From assembly GCF_002847015.1 (NCBI RefSeq), contig NZ_CP025085.1, positions 3,658,001 to 3,722,000 on the forward strand: a stretch of DNA of 64,000 bases, given 5' to 3'. This DNA is from Prodigiosinella confusarubida (GTDB lineage: Bacteria; Pseudomonadota; Gammaproteobacteria; Enterobacterales; Enterobacteriaceae). How positions within the stretch are numbered: position 1 is the first letter of the stretch; the number at the start of each line of letters is the position of its first letter. The position numbers and the translations under genes are program-made. The notes below the pieces were generated by a model. It saw only the letters and a program-made list of their open reading frames with translations, was not told the origin of the DNA and made no database searches. Of the stretch, positions 55,007-64,000 are shown one piece after another.

Positions 55007-57169
55007 TTAGCAATTAATGACATAGCCATAAGCTCTTTTTATTCCATCATCGTCCTGTTGGATATAGACACCCTGTAATTCTGGTGCGAAACCCGGCAAT
55101 AAATTAATACCTTCTTCCAATGCCAGAAAATAATGCAGTGCCGAACCACCCCATATTTCTCCGGGAACCACACATAATACGCCGGGAGGATACGGTAATG
55201 CGCCTTCTGCGGCGATCCGCCCTTCTGCTTTACACAGCGGAATTAATTCAACATTACCGCGAACAAGTTCAGTATTGGCATCTTGTGGATTCATGGCGAT
55301 GGCAGGGAAATAATCTTTGCGGAACATCTCTTTCTGTAACTGTTTGACATTATAACTGACATAAAGATCGTGCATTTCCTGACAGAGTTTCCGTAGGGTA
55401 TAATTTTTATAGCGGATCTCGTTATTTTTATATATGGTAGGTAACACCTCGCTCAGCAATGTATTTTGTTCAATATGTTTTTCAAAACGGGCAAGCAATG
55501 CGACCAGATGCTGCATTTTGGCAATATCTTCTGCCGGAGTCAGCAGGAAAAGAATAGAATTGAGGTCACATTTTTCCGGCACAATACCATTTTCACGCAG
55601 GTAATTGGCTAATACCGTAGCCGGAATACCGAATTCAGTATATTCACCGGTATTGGTATCAATACCCGGTGTCGTCAACAGTAATTTACAAGGATCAATA
55701 AAGTATTGTGATTCGTCATAACCACTAAATGCATGCCATTTTTCACCGGGAATAAAATTAAAGAAACGCAGATCATTGGCCATGACAGCGGTATCGTAAT
55801 CCTGCCAGGGGCGGCCATCCACAGTAACCGGCACAAAAGGCTTAATCATCTTACAAGCTTCCAGCAGCATCTTGCGCGCTTCGATACCCAACTCAACACA
55901 TTCGCGCCATAAGCGACGTCCACTCTCCCCTTCATGCATTTTGGCGTTGATATCCAATGCGGCAAACAATGGGTAAAACGGACTGGTGGACGCATGTAGC
56001 ATAAAAGCATTATTGAAGCGTTTATGGTTGCAATAACGGGGTTGTCCTTTGATATGTTTATCTTTTTTATGTATTTGCGATGTCTGTGAAAAACCGGCTT
56101 GCTGTTTGTGTACCGATTGTGTCACCAGAATCCCGGGATCGTTTTCGTTCAGTTCCAGCAGCAACGGCGAGCAGTCTTTCATCATGGGAATAAACTGTTC
56201 ATAGCCAACCCAGGCAGAGTCGAACAGAATGTAATCACACAGATGGCCTATTTTATCCACGACCTGGCGCGCGTTATAAATGGTGCCGTCATAAGTACCG
56301 AGTTGAATAATGGCCAATCGGAATGGCCGTGCTTCGCTGGCGCGTTCCGGGGCAACCTGGCGGATTTGATCGCGCAGATATTTTTCCGTAAAACAGTGGG
56401 CATCAATACCGCCGATAAAACCGAACGGGTTACGGGCCGTTTCCAGATACACTGGCGTGGCGCCAGCCTGAATCAGTGCACCATGATGGTTGGACTTGTG
56501 ATTATTACGATCGAACAGCACCAGATCGCCGCGGGTTAATAACGCATTGGTGACCACTTTGTTGGATGCAGAGGTTCCATTTAAAATGAAATAGGTTTTG
56601 TCGGCGTTAAAGACCTTAGCCGCGTGAATTTGCGCGTCGCAAGGGGCACCTTCATGGATCAGTAAATCCCCCAGTTTGACATCTGCGTTACACATATCCG
56701 ACCTGAATATCGTTTCGCCATAAAAATCAAAAAACTGGCGACCCGCAGGGTGTTTACGGAAGAATTGCCCCCCTTGATGCCCCGGACAGGCAAAGGTTGA
56801 ATTACCCATCTCCACATACTGTTTTAATGTATTAAAAAACGGCGGCAATAGCTCACTTTCATATTTTGCCGCTGCCGCTTCCAGTTGCCGACCATAAAAG
56901 TCAGTATTCGCTGTACACAGTTCAAATACCCCGGTCAACGACGATAACGTCGTACTGTCTAATTCTTCTTCACAGCAAACCGCAATAAATATCGGGATAG
57001 AGAATCCCGTATTTTCTACCTGTTTAATCATGCCATTATTAACGTCATCAACTGAAATCACGACCGCCGCAATATCAGTAAAATCAGTATGATTAATATC
57101 CACCACTTCCCTTTGTATTTCGAAGCAGGATTGTACCGATGTACTAGTGGCAATTTTTAATTTTTGCAT
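55007..57169 (-). CDS. speF: Inducible ornithine decarboxylase
   Basis: 720 residues from ATG 57169 (MQKLKIATSTSVQSCFEIQR, matching the SpeF N-terminus); an in-frame ATG at 57202 adds eleven unrelated residues. Fold-type I PLP decarboxylase with N-terminal wing domain. The PLP-lysine is in VTQSVHKQQAGFSQTSQIHK, and CPGHQGGQFFRKHPAG, NGTSASNKVV and HASTSPFYPLFAALDINAKM are typical. It converts ornithine to putrescine with consumption of a cytoplasmic proton. It is preceded, 455 bases upstream, by a SpeFL leader peptide gene. It lies next to an arginine deiminase operon that makes ornithine. Confidence 0.97.
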   Translation of the reverse strand: MQKLKIATSTSVQSCFEIQREVVDINHTDFTDIAAVVISVDDVNNGMIKQVENTGFSIPIFIAVCCEEELDSTTLSSLTGVFELCTANTDFYGRQLEAAAAKYESELLPPFFNTLKQYVEMGNSTFACPGHQGGQFFRKHPAGRQFFDFYGETIFRSDMCNADVKLGDLLIHEGAPCDAQIHAAKVFNADKTYFILNGTSASNKVVTNALLTRGDLVLFDRNNHKSNHHGALIQAGATPVYLETARNPFGFIGGIDAHCFTEKYLRDQIRQVAPERASEARPFRLAIIQLGTYDGTIYNARQVVDKIGHLCDYILFDSAWVGYEQFIPMMKDCSPLLLELNENDPGILVTQSVHKQQAGFSQTSQIHKKDKHIKGQPRYCNHKRFNNAFMLHASTSPFYPLFAALDINAKMHEGESGRRLWRECVELGIEARKMLLEACKMIKPFVPVTVDGRPWQDYDTAVMANDLRFFNFIPGEKWHAFSGYDESQYFIDPCKLLLTTPGIDTNTGEYTEFGIPATVLANYLRENGIVPEKCDLNSILFLLTPAEDIAKMQHLVALLARFEKHIEQNTLLSEVLPTIYKNNEIRYKNYTLRKLCQEMHDLYVSYNVKQLQKEMFRKDYFPAIAMNPQDANTELVRGNVELIPLCKAEGRIAAEGALPYPPGVLCVVPGEIWGGSALHYFLALEEGINLLPGFAPELQGVYIQQDDDGIKRAYGYVINC

Positions 57170-57275
57170 CTGGTTATCTTCTTTTATTTTAGGGTGAATC
57201 AATCCCGTCAGACCGAATTAATCGGTCCAACTTATTACTTGCCTAATTCAGGGCGCAAGGAAGCCTGACAATTCT

Positions 57276-57398
57276 TGTATACTTTAAATAATTCGAGTTA
57301 CAGGAAGGCGGGAAGCTAATAAATCCCGATGAGATTACTCACGTAAGTGATTCGGGTGAATAAGCTCGGCCAACACACATGCAACTTGAAGTATGACA
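57276..57398. repeat. Dispersed enterobacterial repeat, copy 4, in the speFL-speF leader
   Basis: Begins GTATACTTTAAATAATTCGA and ends CATGCAACTTGAAGTATGAC. The core GAGATTACTCACGTAAGTGATTCGGGTG parallels the inverted core of copy 2 at 26095-26290. It lies inside the transcribed region between the leader peptide and speF. Confidence 0.7.
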
Positions 57399-57623
57399 AG
57401 TAGAATTGTTCTTCCGATTACCGTTGACTACGCAAACATGTAATGCCGTAAGTTACAGCAATGATTACAATAATTAAGGACGTATCCAGTGATACCAATT
57501 ATTGAAGACAAAGCATCACCTTTCGAAAAAAACAATCGAAGTGAGTTTTTGTTTCAACAGAGATGGATGACAGTCCGTAATAATTGAAAATCAAAATTAA
57601 CGGATGCCATTGAAGAAGGGCGA

Positions 57624-57728
57624 CTATTTTTTATTGAAGTAGGCAAAAGTAAAACAACTGCGACAAGACATCTTCATTAGATGAGTAACCCGCCTGATAT
57701 GCGGCATAAAACGGTTATTGTTTTCCAT
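57624..57728 (-). CDS. speFL: SpeFL ornithine-sensing leader peptide (34 aa)
   Basis: A 34-codon gene from ATG 57728 to TAG 57624-57626, with AAGAAGGTG upstream as ribosome site. The product begins MENNNRFMPHIRRVTHLMKM and ends CFTFAYFNKK. E. coli SpeFL, as I recall it, is also 34 residues, beginning MENNSRTMPHIRRTTHIMKF and ending FDFHFFNAR; about 20 positions agree, including PHIRR-TH and Phe26, Phe28, Phe31 and Asn32. In E. coli, ornithine makes the ribosome stall near the end of SpeFL, which blocks Rho termination and switches on speF-potE. Residue 30 is Tyr instead of Phe and the C-terminus is KK instead of AR. It lies 455 bases upstream of speF on the same strand. Confidence 0.9.
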   Translation of the reverse strand: MENNNRFMPHIRRVTHLMKMSCRSCFTFAYFNKK

Positions 57729-58511
57729 TTTCTGACACCTTCTTGGGTTGATGATTTAGCGCTAATTCTAGCGTTAAAAAGCCATCAAACGGTGATATAG
57801 ATCAATTATTCCCGCTCATTATAAATAACCATGCAGTCAGAAATGGATTTATTTGCATAAAAAAACACTTATTTTGACTTTTATTTTATCCTTTATTTAT
57901 ACGTTAATTTTATTATTCTATTTTTAAATCATTATTTCATTAACAGTCTGGAAACATTAATGGTTTTCTTGCTAAGTAATATGCCCCATTATAGTGCAAT
58001 GCCGGGGGGGACATGTTCATAAGGTGTTACCTGCCGGGAAGAATTTATGGCAGATGCAGAGAATCAAAACTGGAGTGCATAAATATTGCATAATTATGCA
58101 TTATTGAAATTTAACCGAATTGCTGAATATGTGATGCAGTTCAAATAAACAGGTTGTAAAAAATATCCACATCAGAACGGGGAAAAGCGAAAACCAACAA
58201 TAATTCATTAAATACAATTAGTTATATGAGTAACTTGTCGCATGAAGATAAGCATAATTTTATCGTTTCAGGGAGTAATGCTGTGAACAGGTGAAAATTT
58301 TCGGCCCTCGGTTCAAAGACAGGTCGTTATCTGGAATCAGTACACAGCACAAACAAAAAATCTGAGAACGGTATATCACCCCTCTCAGACCATAATCACT
58401 GCGCCATTTAAAGAATTAATCACTCAGACGCGGAACCGCTTACGTCGTTATTCCTGTGTGAGGGCTATCACGCCCTGCCCTTGCTGCACAGCCAGACAGG
58501 AAAGGCGACCG
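57729..58511 (-). promoter_or_regulatory. speFL-speF-potE promoter region and ArgR-gene downstream region
   Basis: About 780 bases without a gene. It must hold the speFL promoter. The perfect palindrome TGCATAATTATGCA at 58087-58100 has the geometry of an ARG-box half-pair (TGAAT-N4-ATTCA) with symmetrical A-to-C and T-to-G changes. The part near 58300-58440 is GC-mixed and shows no clear terminator for the convergent-reading or upstream ArgR-type gene. Confidence 0.45.
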
Positions 58512-59000
58512 TTAGACGTCTTCCAACCCCAGAGAACGCAGAACCCGCTGGTGCACCTGCAAAATATTGCGGGTATCCCGTGGGGCGATCCAGACAATAT
58601 TGCTGGTCGCCACCACGCCCAAAACCTCTGGCAGAGCGTGGTGGTCAATGACTCGCGCAACCGCCCGCGCATAACCGGAAACAACGGAAATCAGGATAAA
58701 CTCATGGTTATGTTCAACATGTACCACCATATCGGCGATCGGTCGGGAAGCATCCGGTTCAGGTTGCCCTTGTGGACTAAGTGCATAGATTTTGTGTCCT
58801 TTCGCGTTTCTGATTTTAATGACGCCGAGCAGCGTTAACAGCCGGGAAATAGTGGATTGACTAATCCCCTGGTACCCACGCCGTTGCATTTCCTTACGTA
58901 GTTGCTCCTGAGAACTATAGCTATTGCCAATAATTAGCTGCTGGCAAAGAGCCAGTTGAGCCTGTTCCTTATCGAGTGTTGTTCGAGATTTCTTCACCAT
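58512..59000 (-). CDS. ArgR-family arginine-responsive regulator (paralogue linked to arc operon)
   Basis: 162 residues. An N-terminal winged HTH (LALCQQLIIGNSYSSQEQLR; YQGISQSTISRLLTLLGVIK) is followed by an oligomerisation/arginine-binding domain with ISVVSGYARAVARVIDHHAL and a C-terminal VWIAPRDTRNILQVHQRVLR. The conserved arginine-contact GT(D)D motif of canonical ArgR is not obvious; the equivalent reads APRDTRN. Its place at the end of arcACBD suggests a local regulator (ArcR/ArgR2 type) rather than the housekeeping ArgR. It could activate arc genes with arginine. Confidence 0.9.
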   Translation of the reverse strand: MVKKSRTTLDKEQAQLALCQQLIIGNSYSSQEQLRKEMQRRGYQGISQSTISRLLTLLGVIKIRNAKGHKIYALSPQGQPEPDASRPIADMVVHVEHNHEFILISVVSGYARAVARVIDHHALPEVLGVVATSNIVWIAPRDTRNILQVHQRVLRSLGLEDV

Positions 59001-59122
59001 AACGACAATCCTGTAGACAATAGAGTGCCAAATTTATAGGAAATAAAGGGTTTACTAAGGCAAATTTGCACATCAGCCGCAGAAACGATTACGCAACGAG
59101 ATACAGCCGAAAAACGGCGTGC

Positions 59123-60526
59123 TTACAGAAGTACCCCCAGACTCAGAGCGACCATCAGCAGTACAGTCAGGATCGCGATTAACGGCGCGACCCATTGCAA
59201 CCAACGCACATAGGGAATACGGGCAATTGCCAATCCACCCATCACAACAGCGGAAGTAGGTGTAATCAGATTGACCACGCCGGAAGCGGATTGATATGCC
59301 GTGACGACCAGCTCGCGCCCGACGTTGGCAAAGTCGGCCAGCGGCGCCATGATGGGCATGGTGAGCACCGCCAGACCGGAAGAGGAAGGCACCAGAAAAG
59401 AGAGCAAGACTTCAAGCAGGAACATCACGTTAATGAACAGCACCGAGGACAACCCGCTTACGCACTCTTCCGCCTGATTGAGAATCGTGTGTGTGATCAT
59501 CCCGTTGTCCATAACGACCACAATGCCGCGGGCAATGCCGATAATCAGTGCCACACCCAGCAGATCCCTGGCGCCATCGATGAAAGTGGAGGTCAGTTCT
59601 GCTTCACTCATCCGGGCAATCAAGCCGATGATAATCGCTGCGGCCAGGAAAACGCCGGAAATTTCCCCCATCCACCAGCCCCGAACAGATACGCCGTAAA
59701 TCATCACGGCGAAAGCCAGGGCAAAAAGGGTTAGCACCACTTTGCGGGTAGTGGTAAACGGCAGTATCTCATGGCTTTTATTGCCCAAAAAATGCTCACG
59801 ATCGGCGTCCAATTGATCGGCTATTATCGACGCGGCAGGATCTCGTTTCACTTTACGGGCGTAACGCATGACATAAGCGACACAAATCAACCAGCCAATA
59901 ATCAGAATGGCAATGCGCAAACCGATACCCGCCGTAAACGGAATTCCCGCCGCGTTGGCGGCAATCACGGTAGCGAATGGATTGATGGTGGAGCCGAGTG
60001 TACCGATGCCCGCCCCCAGCAAAACCGTTGCTGCGGCAACAACCGCATCAAAACGCGCCGCCATCATGACGGGTACCATTAGACTGTAAAAAGGGAGCGA
60101 CTCTTCCGCCATGCCATAAATGGTTCCCCCGGCGGCAAACAGGGCCATCAGAATGGGGATCATCCACTCTTCGCGCCCCTTTAAGCGCACTGTGACTCGT
60201 TCTATCCCGGCATCAATCGCACCCGTTTTAGTCACAATGCCGAGAAACCCCCCCACGATAAGAACAAATAGCGCCACATCAATGGCACCAGCTTCATTAG
60301 TACGATGATTGTATAGACCATCGATCGGCGCCAGCAGCACATCCGTGATCCCCTGTGGGTGGGAGGCCACCGGATGCCAGGTTCCGGCCACTGGCACCTC
60401 TTTGCCCAATGTGGGGTTCATCTTCATATCATATTGACCCGCCGGAATAACCCAACTGAGCATGGCCATGAGTGTGATAAGTAAAAAAAGAATGGTGTAG
60501 GCTGAAGGGAATTTAAATGTTTTCAT
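59123..60526 (-). CDS. YfcC/ArcD-type arginine-ornithine carrier
   Basis: 467 residues with about 12 membrane segments, YfcC family (once called C4-dicarboxylate anaerobic carrier). N-terminus KFPSAYTILFLLITLMAMLS then WVIPAGQY; later LGSTINPFATVIAANAAGIP and LVPSSSGLAVLTMPIMAPLA. In arginine deiminase operons this family takes the place of classical ArcD and exchanges arginine for ornithine. It is transcribed between arcB and the ArgR paralogue. The substrate is inferred from context. Confidence 0.88.
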   Translation of the reverse strand: MKTFKFPSAYTILFLLITLMAMLSWVIPAGQYDMKMNPTLGKEVPVAGTWHPVASHPQGITDVLLAPIDGLYNHRTNEAGAIDVALFVLIVGGFLGIVTKTGAIDAGIERVTVRLKGREEWMIPILMALFAAGGTIYGMAEESLPFYSLMVPVMMAARFDAVVAAATVLLGAGIGTLGSTINPFATVIAANAAGIPFTAGIGLRIAILIIGWLICVAYVMRYARKVKRDPAASIIADQLDADREHFLGNKSHEILPFTTTRKVVLTLFALAFAVMIYGVSVRGWWMGEISGVFLAAAIIIGLIARMSEAELTSTFIDGARDLLGVALIIGIARGIVVVMDNGMITHTILNQAEECVSGLSSVLFINVMFLLEVLLSFLVPSSSGLAVLTMPIMAPLADFANVGRELVVTAYQSASGVVNLITPTSAVVMGGLAIARIPYVRWLQWVAPLIAILTVLLMVALSLGVLL

Positions 60527-60656
60527 GATGTTACTTCCTTGCGCAGTGCATTAAGCACTGACAGGTGTGGTAAATAACCATCGCGGAATAAGCACCGGAG
60601 AAAACGAGACCCCCATCATCCCCGGTGGCGACAACTACCTTGACGCGGATCAGGCA

Positions 60657-61661
60657 TTAACCTGCCAGCGTGGCAACCATGACGGCTTTGATGGTATGCA
60701 TGCGGTTTTCTGCCTCATCAAAAACAATGGCGTTCTCGGACTCGAAAACGTCGTCCGTCACTTCCAGCCCTTTTAACTGGTAAGCCAGTTCAATCTCACG
60801 GCCTACCTGGGTGTGCTCATTGTGAAAAGCGGGCAGACAGTGCATGAATTTGGCCTGGGGATTACCGGTAGCCTCCATCACGGCACGGTTGATCTGGTAC
60901 GGTTTCATCAAGCTGACTCGTTCGGCCCAGGCCGACTTGGGTTCCCCCATTGACACCCAGACATCGGTGTAGAGGAAATCGACCCCTGCGACGCCTTCAT
61001 CGACAAACTCGGTCAAGGTAATACGGCCTCCGGTCTGGTGAGCAATGTCCCGGCACTGCTGTACCAGCGTGTCTTCCGGCCAGTAGGTTTTCGGTGCCAC
61101 CAGCCGGATATCCATGCCCATTTTGGCGGCACCGACCATCAATGAATTGCCCATGTTGTTGCGGGCATCGCCCAGATAGGCAAAGGAAAGCTGGTTTAGT
61201 TGTTTACCCGGCGCATGTTCCAGCATGGTCATCAGGTCGGCCAGAATCTGGGTTGGATGGAATTCGTCGGTCAGACCATTCCATACCGGTACACCAGCAA
61301 ACCGGGCCAGTTCCTCAACAATGGCTTGACCGAACCCGCGATATTCAATGCCGTCATACATTCTGCCCAGCACGCGGGCGGTGTCTTTCATCGATTCTTT
61401 ATGGCCAATCTGTGAACCGCTGGGGCCGAGATAAGTCACTCGCGCTCCCTGATCAAACGCGGCCACTTCAAATGCACAACGCGTGCGGGTGGAGGTTTTT
61501 TCAAAGATCAACGCGATATTTTTACCGGTTAATTTCGGTTGCTCTGTACCGTTGTATTTGGCCTTTTTCAAATCAATGGCCAGGTTGATCAGGAACTGGA
61601 TTTCCTCGGTAGTGAAATCCAGCAGCTTCAGAAAATGGCGGTTATATAAATTAATAGACAT
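60657..61661 (-). CDS. arcB: Catabolic ornithine carbamoyltransferase
   Basis: 334 residues. The carbamoyl-phosphate site [33 protein letters not shown], and the ornithine-site [13 protein letters not shown] are all present. In the ADI pathway it phosphorolyses citrulline to ornithine and carbamoyl phosphate. The operon context (arcA-arcC-arcB-carrier) indicates the catabolic form, although the sequence alone does not separate it from ArgF/ArgI. A hairpin (CAGTGC...GCACTG at ~60544-60561) separates it from the carrier gene. Confidence 0.94.
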   Translation of the reverse strand: MSINLYNRHFLKLLDFTTEEIQFLINLAIDLKKAKYNGTEQPKLTGKNIALIFEKTSTRTRCAFEVAAFDQGARVTYLGPSGSQIGHKESMKDTARVLGRMYDGIEYRGFGQAIVEELARFAGVPVWNGLTDEFHPTQILADLMTMLEHAPGKQLNQLSFAYLGDARNNMGNSLMVGAAKMGMDIRLVAPKTYWPEDTLVQQCRDIAHQTGGRITLTEFVDEGVAGVDFLYTDVWVSMGEPKSAWAERVSLMKPYQINRAVMEATGNPQAKFMHCLPAFHNEHTQVGREIELAYQLKGLEVTDDVFESENAIVFDEAENRMHTIKAVMVATLAG

Positions 61662-61761
61662 TATTTATTCCTTTAAAATCAATTACATAATTTTTACGCA
61701 TCAGGAATTTGGCGCACAGTATTCCTGACCGTGAATAACGGTTTAATTAACCAGGTGTTAT

Positions 61762-62676
61762 TTATGCGAAACGGATGAGGGTGCCTTTTTTCCCGGCCAG
61801 AATAGCCGCACCATCCGCGAGTGATCCGATGCCTGCCACCCCATGACATTGATTGACAAACCCACAAGCGGCAGCGATTTTAGGCCCCATGGAACCGGCA
61901 TCGAAAGACATGCCCGCCAGATCGCCGGGCGTGACTTTATCCAGTGGTCGCTGGGTGGCTTTCCCCCAGTCGAGGTAGACGGCGTCGGCGTCAGTCAGTA
62001 TCAGCAAAGCATCTGCCTTGATTTGACGCGCCAGCATGGCGGCCGAAAGGTCTTTATCGATAACCGCTTCGATACCCGATAGCTGGCCCTCGTGGTTACG
62101 GACCACCGGAACCCCACCGCCACCGTTGCAGATAACCAGATGGTCACGCGCAATCAAGGTACTGATGGCATCGCTCTCAACAATGCGTTGCGGTTGTGGT
62201 GATGCGACAACACGACGGAAATGCCCACCATCCGCTTTCATGATCCAACCTTTTTCCCGCCGAATAGTTTCGGCCTGTTCCTGCTGATAGACCGGACCGA
62301 TATATTTTGTTGGTTGAGTGAAGGCTGGATCGTGCGGATCAACCTCCACCTGCGTCAACAACGTACTGATCTCATACTGCGGCAAATCATTGTGCAGGGC
62401 CTGTTGCAACAGGTAGCCAATCATGCCCTGACTTTCCGCCCCCAGAATATCCAGCGGATAAGGGGTAACCTCGGTATAGGCGTTATTCTGTAGTGCCAGC
62501 AATCCAACCTGTGGGCCGTTGCCGTGTACCAGCACCACACGCCAGTGTTCAGTTAGACCGGCAATGGTCCGAGCGGCCAGTTCGATATTACGGCGTTGAA
62601 CTTCCGCTTCCAGCGGTTCGCCCCGTTTGAGCAAGGCATTGCCACCGAGCGCAACAACCAATGTTGGTTTTGTCAT
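61762..62676 (-). CDS. arcC: Carbamate kinase
   Basis: 304 residues from ATG 62676, with GGAGAAAC upstream; a longer frame overlaps arcA. Amino-acid-kinase fold: VVALGGNALLKRGEPLEAEV, VLVHGNGPQVGLLALQN, VICNGGGGVPVVRNHEG, and ALLILTDADAVYLDWGK. It transfers phosphate from carbamoyl phosphate to ADP, giving ATP, ammonia and CO2. Second gene of the ADI operon, 22 bases after arcA. Confidence 0.95.
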   Translation of the reverse strand: MTKPTLVVALGGNALLKRGEPLEAEVQRRNIELAARTIAGLTEHWRVVLVHGNGPQVGLLALQNNAYTEVTPYPLDILGAESQGMIGYLLQQALHNDLPQYEISTLLTQVEVDPHDPAFTQPTKYIGPVYQQEQAETIRREKGWIMKADGGHFRRVVASPQPQRIVESDAISTLIARDHLVICNGGGGVPVVRNHEGQLSGIEAVIDKDLSAAMLARQIKADALLILTDADAVYLDWGKATQRPLDKVTPGDLAGMSFDAGSMGPKIAAACGFVNQCHGVAGIGSLADGAAILAGKKGTLIRFA

Positions 62677-62698
62677 TCTGTTTCTCCTGTGATGTAGC

Positions 62699-63919
62699 TC
62701 AGATAGCGTCACGTTCAAGTGGGCAACTCATGCAACGCGCACCACCACGTCCCCGTCCGAGTTCATCACCGGGAATAGGTAACACCGTAATGCCTGCCTT
62801 ATCATATTTCTCATTGGTCCATGTATTGCGCTCATAACCAATCACCACACCGGGACGCACAGTCAGGACATTATTGGCATCGTTCCACTGCTCACGCTCT
62901 GCTTCAAAACGGTCGCCACCGGTAGTAATCAGCCTGACGTGATCAATACTTAGTGCCCGCTCAATGGCTTTCAGGAAATTCGCTTCCTCCTGACGTTTCA
63001 GCCCACCATGGCCGTCGTCGGTCAACGTCCAGCACTGGGTGTCGTTACTCACGATTTCGGGATAAACAGAGAACGTGTCGACATCAATATGTGTCATCAC
63101 GGTATCAAGGTGCATACAGGAGCGGTGTTTCGGCAATTCCAGCGCAATAACGCAATCGGCCTGTTTATGCTGGAATAAAGACCGCGTCAGGAATTCAACA
63201 CCCTGGGGAGTAGTGCGCTCGGACATACCAATTAATACCGCACCACGACCGATAACTAATACATCGCCACCTTCCAGCGTGGCATGATCGTAATTATTGT
63301 TATCATCACCGAAATACTTGATAAACCCACCTGAGGCAAACAGCGGATGCCAGCGGTATATTGCCCGCAGATTATTGGTTTCTCGCTGACGCGCAACTTT
63401 TGCCATTGGATTAATGGAAACACCGTTATATATCCAGCATGAAGTATCCCGGGTGAATAAATGATTGGGTAACGGCTTCATGATAAAATCCGTTTCCCGA
63501 TTGGTGTCCACTACCATATTACTGAACGTTTCGGGAATTTCGTTATATGTCAGCCCGCCGGTCATAATCCGGGCCAACTGACGGTGTGGCTGATCAGCAA
63601 GCCAGCCACGAATATCAGCTGCAAAAGAAGGGCCTAAACGGTAATCAGAAATCTGGGAATTTAACAGCCAGTCTTTGGCTTCTGGCAATTCCAGTGTTTC
63701 GGTAAGCAAATCTGTCAATAATAAAACCTCGACATTTTGCTGACGCAGGACATTAGAAAATATGTCATGTTCCTGACCAGCTCGTTCAACCGACAGCACA
63801 TCATCAAATAATAATTCCTGACAGTTTGAAGGGGTTAGTCTTTTCAGACTTAAATTTGGCCGATGCAACATTACACTGCGCAATTGCCCTATCTCTGATC
63901 CGACATAATGTTTCTGCAT
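62699..63919 (-). CDS. arcA: Arginine deiminase
   Basis: 406 residues. Hydrolyses arginine to citrulline and ammonia, raising cytoplasmic pH. The guanidino-modifying fold is evident: [60 protein letters not shown], His in [20 protein letters not shown], and the catalytic Cys in [12 protein letters not shown] near the C-terminus. It is the first gene of arcACB-carrier-argR. Its promoter lies at 63920-64000 or beyond the window edge. Confidence 0.97.
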   Translation of the reverse strand: MQKHYVGSEIGQLRSVMLHRPNLSLKRLTPSNCQELLFDDVLSVERAGQEHDIFSNVLRQQNVEVLLLTDLLTETLELPEAKDWLLNSQISDYRLGPSFAADIRGWLADQPHRQLARIMTGGLTYNEIPETFSNMVVDTNRETDFIMKPLPNHLFTRDTSCWIYNGVSINPMAKVARQRETNNLRAIYRWHPLFASGGFIKYFGDDNNNYDHATLEGGDVLVIGRGAVLIGMSERTTPQGVEFLTRSLFQHKQADCVIALELPKHRSCMHLDTVMTHIDVDTFSVYPEIVSNDTQCWTLTDDGHGGLKRQEEANFLKAIERALSIDHVRLITTGGDRFEAEREQWNDANNVLTVRPGVVIGYERNTWTNEKYDKAGITVLPIPGDELGRGRGGARCMSCPLERDAI

Positions 63920-64000
63920 GGTGATTCCTTTTAAATAAAACAGACAATATTAATTCGCGGTAAATAATGAATATTTACCAATTAACGTTTTTATTCCTGT
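63920..64000 (-). promoter_or_regulatory. arcA upstream region (partial)
   Basis: The 80 bases seen are AT-rich. TAATGAATATTTACCA at ~63965-63980 contains an ARG-box-like half (TGAAT) but no complete pair. No FNR site is visible in this part. Confidence 0.35.

Noticed and set aside
57490..57600. Plus-strand frame reading VIPIIEDKASPFEKNNRSEF upstream of speF
   Set aside because: It is interrupted by stops; the opposite strand just beyond it holds the SpeFL leader, which explains the conserved-looking sequence.
57750..57790. First candidate for SpeFL on the minus strand (word LFNAR before an early stop)
   Set aside because: An in-frame stop precedes it and there is no matching N-terminus; the real leader starts 25-60 bases downstream at 57728.

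Overview
The window reads as the chromosome of a member of the Enterobacterales. The evidence is the pgsA / tRNA-Gly-Cys-Leu cluster beside uvrC-uvrY, a close relative of E. coli CycA, a Nac-type LysR gene beside tRNA-Asn, a betTIBA locus with a BetI-type operator, and speF-potE with a SpeFL leader peptide. Several traits fit a plant- or invertebrate-associated lifestyle: a plant-signal-type LuxR solo next to a proline iminopeptidase, a GH127 arabinofuranosidase locus, a beta-glucoside PTS, KDG kinase and choline-to-betaine conversion. Many IS remnants and a dispersed repeat suggest a genome shaped by insertion elements and decay. The genus is not resolved; a Pectobacteriaceae- or Morganellaceae-like organism is a guess.

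Layout. 1-8.8 kb is an accessory island abutting the 3' end of tRNA-Leu(UAA). It holds IS3-family fragments, a PARIS-like anti-phage pair (AAA ATPase plus DUF4435/Toprim protein), an intact-looking IS3-family element, a SEC-C protein, and relics of a P4-like satellite: alpha-protein C-terminus and crr-type iterons with GGTGAACA repeats. 8.8-12.3 kb is core: three tRNAs, pgsA, uvrC, uvrY. 12.3-17.5 kb holds a gene-free AT-rich stretch, tRNA-Lys(CUU), cycA, a Nac shortened to its DNA-binding domain, tRNA-Asn and a dead P4-type integrase. 17.6-21 kb carries a glutathione peroxidase and a divergent quinone-reductase-like/LysR pair. 21-25.3 kb is a cellobiose/chitobiose-type PTS operon with a GH4 6-phospho-beta-glucosidase and a GntR regulator. 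25.4-26.3 kb is IS debris plus a dispersed repeat, followed by an iron alcohol dehydrogenase.

28.2-31.4 kb is a MarR-EmrA-EmrB efflux operon, followed by a KDG kinase and an IS5 relic. 33-37.5 kb is a GH127 / GPH transporter / AraC locus. 39.5-46.9 kb is a peptide-type ABC transporter divergent from a PipR-like LuxR solo and its proline iminopeptidase; this arrangement is known from plant-responsive systems. 47-53.2 kb is betT / betI-betB-betA. 53.6-63.9 kb joins speFL-speF-potE (ornithine to putrescine) to an arginine deiminase operon arcA-arcC-arcB-arcD with an ArgR paralogue (arginine to ornithine plus ATP). Together these could form one arginine-to-putrescine, acid-protective and ATP-yielding route.

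Most noteworthy: the speFL leader peptide hidden upstream of speF; the LuxR solo with Met and Trp at the two diagnostic ligand-pocket positions; the PARIS-like pair and SEC-C gene in a P4-satellite relic; and the truncated Nac.
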